A stretch of DNA of 64,000 bases from Chaetoderma sp. LZ-2023a (taxonomy: Eukaryota; Mollusca; Caudofoveata; Chaetodermatida; Chaetodermatidae). The first letter of the stretch is position 1. Each line of letters opens with the position of its first letter. The notes below the pieces were generated by a model. The model was not told the origin of the DNA. It did no database searches and was given only the letters and a program-made list of their open reading frames with translations. A program made the translations under genes and the position numbers. Below are positions 59,791 through 64,000 of the stretch, piece after piece. The stretch is taken from the NCBI GenBank assembly GCA_034401795.1, contig CM067373.1:85414521-85478520 (forward strand), read 5' to 3'.

Positions 59791-62700
59791 ATGGGGGTCA
59801 AAATTCTTCAATGGAACGTTCGAGGCACCCGGTCTAATACCAACCTTGACGAACTGTGGAACACATTCCACAACGAAAATGACCACCCAGACATTATATG
59901 TCTACAGGAAACCCGTCTGAAACCCAACCAGGATTTCAAAAGGTACAACTACAATGTCGAAAGACAAGACCGTACCACATAATCTGCAACCACCTCTAGG
60001 GGTGAAGGCGGCGGCGGCATAGCGACCCTCATAAAAAGTAATATTTCCTACAAAAGATTGCCACAATGTGAGAGTAGCGTAGAGCACCTTACGATAGAAA
60101 TAGAAATCAATCACGAAACTATTAATATTGTAAACGTCTATAGTCCCAGATTGCACTCTTCCTCGGACTACGACAAGCGCCTTGAAGGCCTAGAAGGTGA
60201 AACAATACTTCTGGGCGACTTCAACTCCCACCATGCCCTATGGGGGAGCAAAACCACGAAACCCAAAGGCCAAATATTAGAACAGGTTATTGATAACTAC
60301 AACCTGTACCTACTAAATGACCAGAGACCCACCAGATATAACTCTAGTGATGGGGAATGGTCGGTCTTGGACCTTTGCCTCATAACACCTGGCTTTCGAC
60401 CAACCCCCAGCTGGGACATCCAAGACCAGCTCCTCGGCAGCGACCACCTCCCTATCAAAATACAGATAGGAAGCCTACAGAGCAAGAACGAGGCGCCACT
60501 GCACAGGAACAATTGGAATCTGAAAAAGGCCAACTGGACCGAATACAAGCACATAATGGCCATGGAGCTGGAGACACCAATCACTAGTACCAGCACCGAG
60601 GAATATTATGAGCAATGTATGGGGATTCTCTACAAGGCTACCAACTCAGCCATCCCCCAATCAAGGCCAGACAGTAACCCCAAACACAAACGCGTGCCTT
60701 GGTGGAACAGCGAGTGCCAAGAAGCAGTAAAGCTCAAGAAAACAGCCTGGAATAGACTAAAGAGAAACTTCAGCATTGAACGCCTAGTTGAACACAAGAG
60801 ACTCCAGGCCAAGGTAACAAGAACCATCAAAAAGGCAAAACGCGATCACTGGCGACAATACTGCTCTGAAATCACTCGGTTCACACCCTCAAGCCAAATA
60901 TGGCGCAAAGCGAAAGCTATAGCCAGCGAAAAAACCAAGTCCAAAAACCCCCTACCCACCCTCATAGCAAATGGGGTAAAGCACGCCAATGACAAGGAAA
61001 AAGCTGAAGTGCTTGCCACAGTCTTCATTGCAACCAGTAGCAATGATAACCATGACCATGACTTTGTAGCAACCAAAACAAAGGTCGATGAGCATATCAA
61101 TCACCTGTTCAGCTCAGAGAAATGCGAAGATCTTAACAACCGAGACATCAATAAACCGTTCAACAGAATGGAGCTTGAGCAAGCCCTTGGCAGAGGCAAA
61201 AGCTCCTCACCAGGTGAGGACGGCCTGAAATACGACATGCTTCGTAATATGCCAGAGGAGGGTAAACAAATGCTACTCAATCTCTACAACCTCGTATGGA
61301 GCTCTGGAAAAATACCCTCAGTTTGGAAAACTGGGATCGTGGTTCCTATCCCAAAACAAGGGAAGGACAAAACTGACACAAGATCATACCGGCCAATCTC
61401 CCTGAGCTGTCTATGCAAAGTCATGGAGAGGATGATCAAAAACCGTCTAGAACATGAGTTCGAACATAAGGGTCTACTCCACCCTTGGCAGAGCGGCTTC
61501 AGAAAGGGCAGACGCACTACGGACCACCTAGTCAGATTAACTGAGGCAGCCAAGAAAGCCCTAGATGCGGGAAGAGGAAACACAACAATAGGAGTTTTCT
61601 TAGACGTCGAGAAAGCCTTCGATATGATGTGGCGAAACGGAGTCCTAAAAAAGCTCTATGACTTTGGTTACCGTGGCCGCATCCTATTCTGGATACGAGA
61701 TTTTCTCGATAACAGAAGGACTAGCGTCCGCGTTAATGGGCAAATGTCTAGGGAACAAACACTGGAAAACGGCACCCTGCAGGGTGGGGCAATAAGTCCC
61801 CTACTGTTCAATATCATGATGAGTGATCTACCCAAAGACATTGAAAAAGACCATGCACTGGGTCCCAATGCAATAGGCGGGTCTATTTTTGCAGATGACA
61901 CAGCACTGTGGAACAAATATGCGAAGATAGACCGTGCACGTAAGACCATGCAGAAAGTTCTGGACATAGTCTCACGGTGGTGCAAAAAAAATGGTTTCAA
62001 ACTGTCTGCGGAAAAAACAGTTCAAATCAGCTTTACCAATGTTAAATACACAGGCCATGATGCAAATCTCTACCTCAATGGACAGAAAGTCAAGACATGT
62101 GCTGAAGCCAAATTCCTGGGACTAACATTTGATGGAAAGCTCACATGGAACCCCCACATCAAGAGTCTGAGGGAGAGATGCTTCAAGCAATTAAATTTCC
62201 TTCGCTCATTAACTAAGCACACCTGGGGTGCAGACCTGCCGAGCATGCTTATGCTATACCGCGGCCTAATCCTGTCAAGGATAGACTATGGATGCGAAGC
62301 ATACGCCACGGCGAGAAAGTCACTGTTAGAAACCATTGACACCCTCCAAACAAAATGCCTGAGCATTTGCTGTGGTGCCTCACAGAGTAGCCCTCGAGAC
62401 GCAATCAACGTAGAGTGTGGAGAAATCCCATTAGATCTGCGAAGAGAGGAACGGCTTCTCAAATTCTGGACATACCTACAAAGCTCTGCACCCACACACC
62501 CTACCAGGGAGGTATATGTACCATGCAAGGAGCACCTAAGACACAAGGTACTGCCCAAAATGACCAAAAAGACCAAACCACCAGGCCTGTTAATGACAGA
62601 GCTCGCCAGTGCCACTGAACTGGTAAACGTCGAAATAGAAAGCTCAAGGCCGGCTCCTGACCCGCCATGGCTACTTCCGCAGATCAAGGCGCATGACAGC

Positions 62701-63645
62701 CTATCCTCACAGATAAGCAAGAAAGATCCACCAGCGCTAATCAAGAGCTATGCTCTGGAAAACATTGACAACAGATGGAAGGAGCACAGAAAAATCTATA
62801 CCGACGCCTCCAAAATGCCCAACTCCGGCGAATGCGGAGCAGGAGTAGTCATAGGCGACCAGGAAAAAGTCCTCAAGTACAAGCTCCCGAATCACCTGCC
62901 AATATTCACAGCCGAACTGGTGGCAATTAAAAAGGCTCTAGAATGGATTAAAACAGCTAATCCAGGCAAATACGTTATACTCACAGACTCACTAAGCTCG
63001 GTGAAGAGCTTCCAATCTAGCAGCAGCAAGAGCAGGGACAACCTAATCAAGGAAATCCGGCAGCTGTATGCAACTGTGGTGACTGACAACAACACCGTGG
63101 ACATCGACTGGGTCCCAAGCCATGTTGACATTAAAGGCAATGAACAGGCGGACGAGGCAGCCAAGCAAGCGCTCAAAGATGGAACTATGACCAGCATAGG
63201 ACTCTCAAAGTCCGAAGCAAACGCCCTGGTCAAAAGGCACATCAACAGCAAATGGCAAAGACAATGGGACGAAAGCACAACCGGCAGATCCCTGTACAGA
63301 GTCGTCCCAGGAGTCAAACGCAAATACCAAAACCACATCCCAGGACGCCAAGGCGACATTGTATTACGCCACATCAGAATGGGTCGGATCAGCGTTAACC
63401 AGATACGAAAAAAACTCAACCTGTCAGACACAGACCAATGTGAGGCCTGCAAGGAGACTGAAACTCTAGACCACTTCTTCCTACGGTGCACTGAATATAC
63501 AGACATTAGAAAGGAACTCATCAATACGCTGACAAAGGGAAACCTCAATCTTGACCCTGTAGAAGACATTATAGCGATGCGTGACCGACAGATCAACCAC
63601 GAATTAATCAAGTTCGTGCTTGCATCGGACAAACACATCACATAA
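59791..63645 (+). CDS. LINE ORF2: endonuclease, reverse transcriptase, RNase H (one in-frame stop)
   Basis: From ATG 59,791 the frame gives 1284 codons, broken once by TAA at 59,980-59,982; downstream of it the frame is open to 63,645. APE endonuclease: ILQWNVRG, CLQETRLK, GGGGIATLI, VNVYSPR, LLGDFNSHHALWG (about residue 141) and GSDHLPIKI (about 216). RT: SSSPGEDGLKYDML, SYRPISLSCLCKVMER, QSGFRKGRRTTDHL, FLDVEKAFDMMW, NGTLQGGAISPLLFNI and FADDTALW (about 699), all catalytic Asp present. RNase H: IYTDASKM (about 1002), FTAELVAIKKAL, VILTDSLSS, WVPSHVDIKGNEQADEAA, giving the D-E-D-D set. C-terminus: CEACKETETLDHFFLRC, a CCHC-like motif. It carries out target-primed reverse transcription. The single TAA would remove most of the protein, so this copy is probably inactive unless the stop is a sequencing error or is read through. 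Confidence 0.9.
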
Positions 63646-63703
63646 TCAGAACACATTCTGGTTAGCCCAAGACACCGACCGAAACAACAACTGAGACAAC
63701 CCT

Positions 63704-63825
63704 CATGAGGTGTCAGGTCCGAAACGCAAATCACTTCCCCTAGGCGCATGAGGTGTCAGGTCCGAGGGGAATCGCATCACACTGTTTCCCCTAGGCGCAT
63801 GAGGTGTCAGGTCCGAGGGGAAATA
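63704..63825 (+). repeat. Three short repeats in the LINE 3'UTR
   Basis: CATGAGGTGTCAGGTCCGA occurs at 63,704, 63,747 and 63,798, each of the last two preceded by CCCCTAGGCG. Flanking GTCCGAGGGGAA and TTCCCCTAGG can pair, giving hairpin potential. Repeated 3' ends can serve as the recognition site of the element's own RT; that role is inference. Confidence 0.8.
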
Positions 63826-63829
63826 CGTG

Positions 63830-64000
63830 TAGGCGAATGATTTGCTGTGTGCATGGCCTATACAGTATGTTATCTGTGATGTCAAAAAAGCAAACACGTG
63901 AGATGGCGCAAGAAGCACTCTTCTGCGGCCTCTACGACCCCGGCCTGTCCCGCGGCATTTACTGCCTTCCAATCCCCGGCCTCTCCTGCGGCATTTAGTG
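63830..64000. other. 3' end of the LINE and window edge
   Basis: GC-rich text with two CCCGGCCTGTCCCGCGGCATTTA/CCCCGGCCTCTCCTGCGGCATTTA lines. The exact end of the LINE was not found. No other gene recognised. Confidence 0.3.

Larger units (their letters stand above)
57170..63990 (+). mobile_element. I/Nimb-type LINE with RNase H, nearly intact
   Basis: Order: 5'UTR with tandem monomers, ORF1 with CCHC knuckles, ORF2 with APE, RT, RNase H and a C-terminal Cys/His motif, 3'UTR with short repeats. An RNase H domain in a two-ORF LINE with CCHC ORF1 points to the I superfamily (I, Nimb or similar). Only one frameshift (ORF1) and one stop (ORF2) are visible in almost 5.6 kb of coding sequence, and base composition is higher in GC than the surroundings. 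Such preservation implies recent retrotransposition. The 5' boundary is set at the end of the preceding MITE and the 3' end is not certain. Confidence 0.8.

Noticed and set aside
62892-63749. 285-codon minus-strand frame opposite ORF2
   Set aside because: Shadow of the RNase H and C-terminal coding region, which carries clear catalytic motifs on the plus strand.

Overview
This is eukaryotic, almost certainly invertebrate metazoan, nuclear DNA. It is AT-rich and intron-scale sparse, and it is dominated by transposable elements: a CR1/L2-type LINE, a YADD-type LINE, an I/Nimb-type LINE with RNase H, a DIRS-type tyrosine-recombinase element, a Penelope-like element (PLE), a hAT-type DNA transposon and a foldback MITE family. 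It also carries long (TA)n, (CT)n and tetranucleotide arrays. There are no prokaryotic operons, rRNA genes or CRISPR arrays. The mix of PLE, DIRS, I-clade and CR1 elements, plus one galaxin-like exon, suggests a marine invertebrate (lophotrochozoan, cnidarian or non-vertebrate deuterostome); the sequence does not allow a closer placement.

Layout. 0.1-3.7 kb: minus-strand CR1/L2-like LINE with a PHD-like ORF1, endonuclease and reverse transcriptase (RT), all broken. 4-8 kb: local direct and tandem repeats and three MITE copies. 8.2-11.7 kb: a dispersed repeat split by a 1.94-kb hAT-type insertion with a perfect 8-bp target duplication. 12.5-13.8 kb: minus-strand YADD LINE relic. 14-17.6 kb: MITE relics, a hairpin repeat and about 390 bp of (TA)n. 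18.2-20.5 kb: eroded minus-strand DIRS element. 20.5-22.4 kb: another copy of the dispersed repeat. 22.4-24.5 kb: dense tetranucleotide arrays and tandem duplications. 24.5-27.86 kb: a PLE with frameshifted N-terminus, intact RT core and the first motif of its GIY-YIG nuclease, abruptly joined to a copy of a microsatellite-bearing segment found 5 kb upstream.

26.66-51.80 kb: the most striking structure, a head-to-tail triplication of an about 8.4-kb unit. Each unit runs from the middle of the PLE RT gene to the middle of a minus-strand YADD LINE. Copies 2 and 3 therefore begin with an N-terminally cut PLE RT fused at the same junction to the LINE. The copies differ at only a few bases and in microsatellite length, so the event is recent (or an assembly product). 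The complete right flank of the LINE continues to about 53.0 kb.

54.58-54.93 kb holds the only host-gene candidate: a minus-strand terminal exon coding four Cys-Cys repeats of 28 residues, galaxin-like, with a clear splice acceptor. 55-57.2 kb: MITE copies and a LINE fragment. 57.2-64.0 kb: a nearly intact plus-strand I/Nimb-type LINE: 5'UTR with tandem monomers, ORF1 with three CCHC knuckles, ORF2 with endonuclease, RT, RNase H and C-terminal Cys/His motif, and a 3'UTR with short tandem repeats. Its only visible lesions are one ORF1 frameshift and one ORF2 stop codon.

No cooperative gene system was found. The region is best read as a transposon-rich, structurally unstable locus beside, or inside an intron of, a galaxin-like gene.
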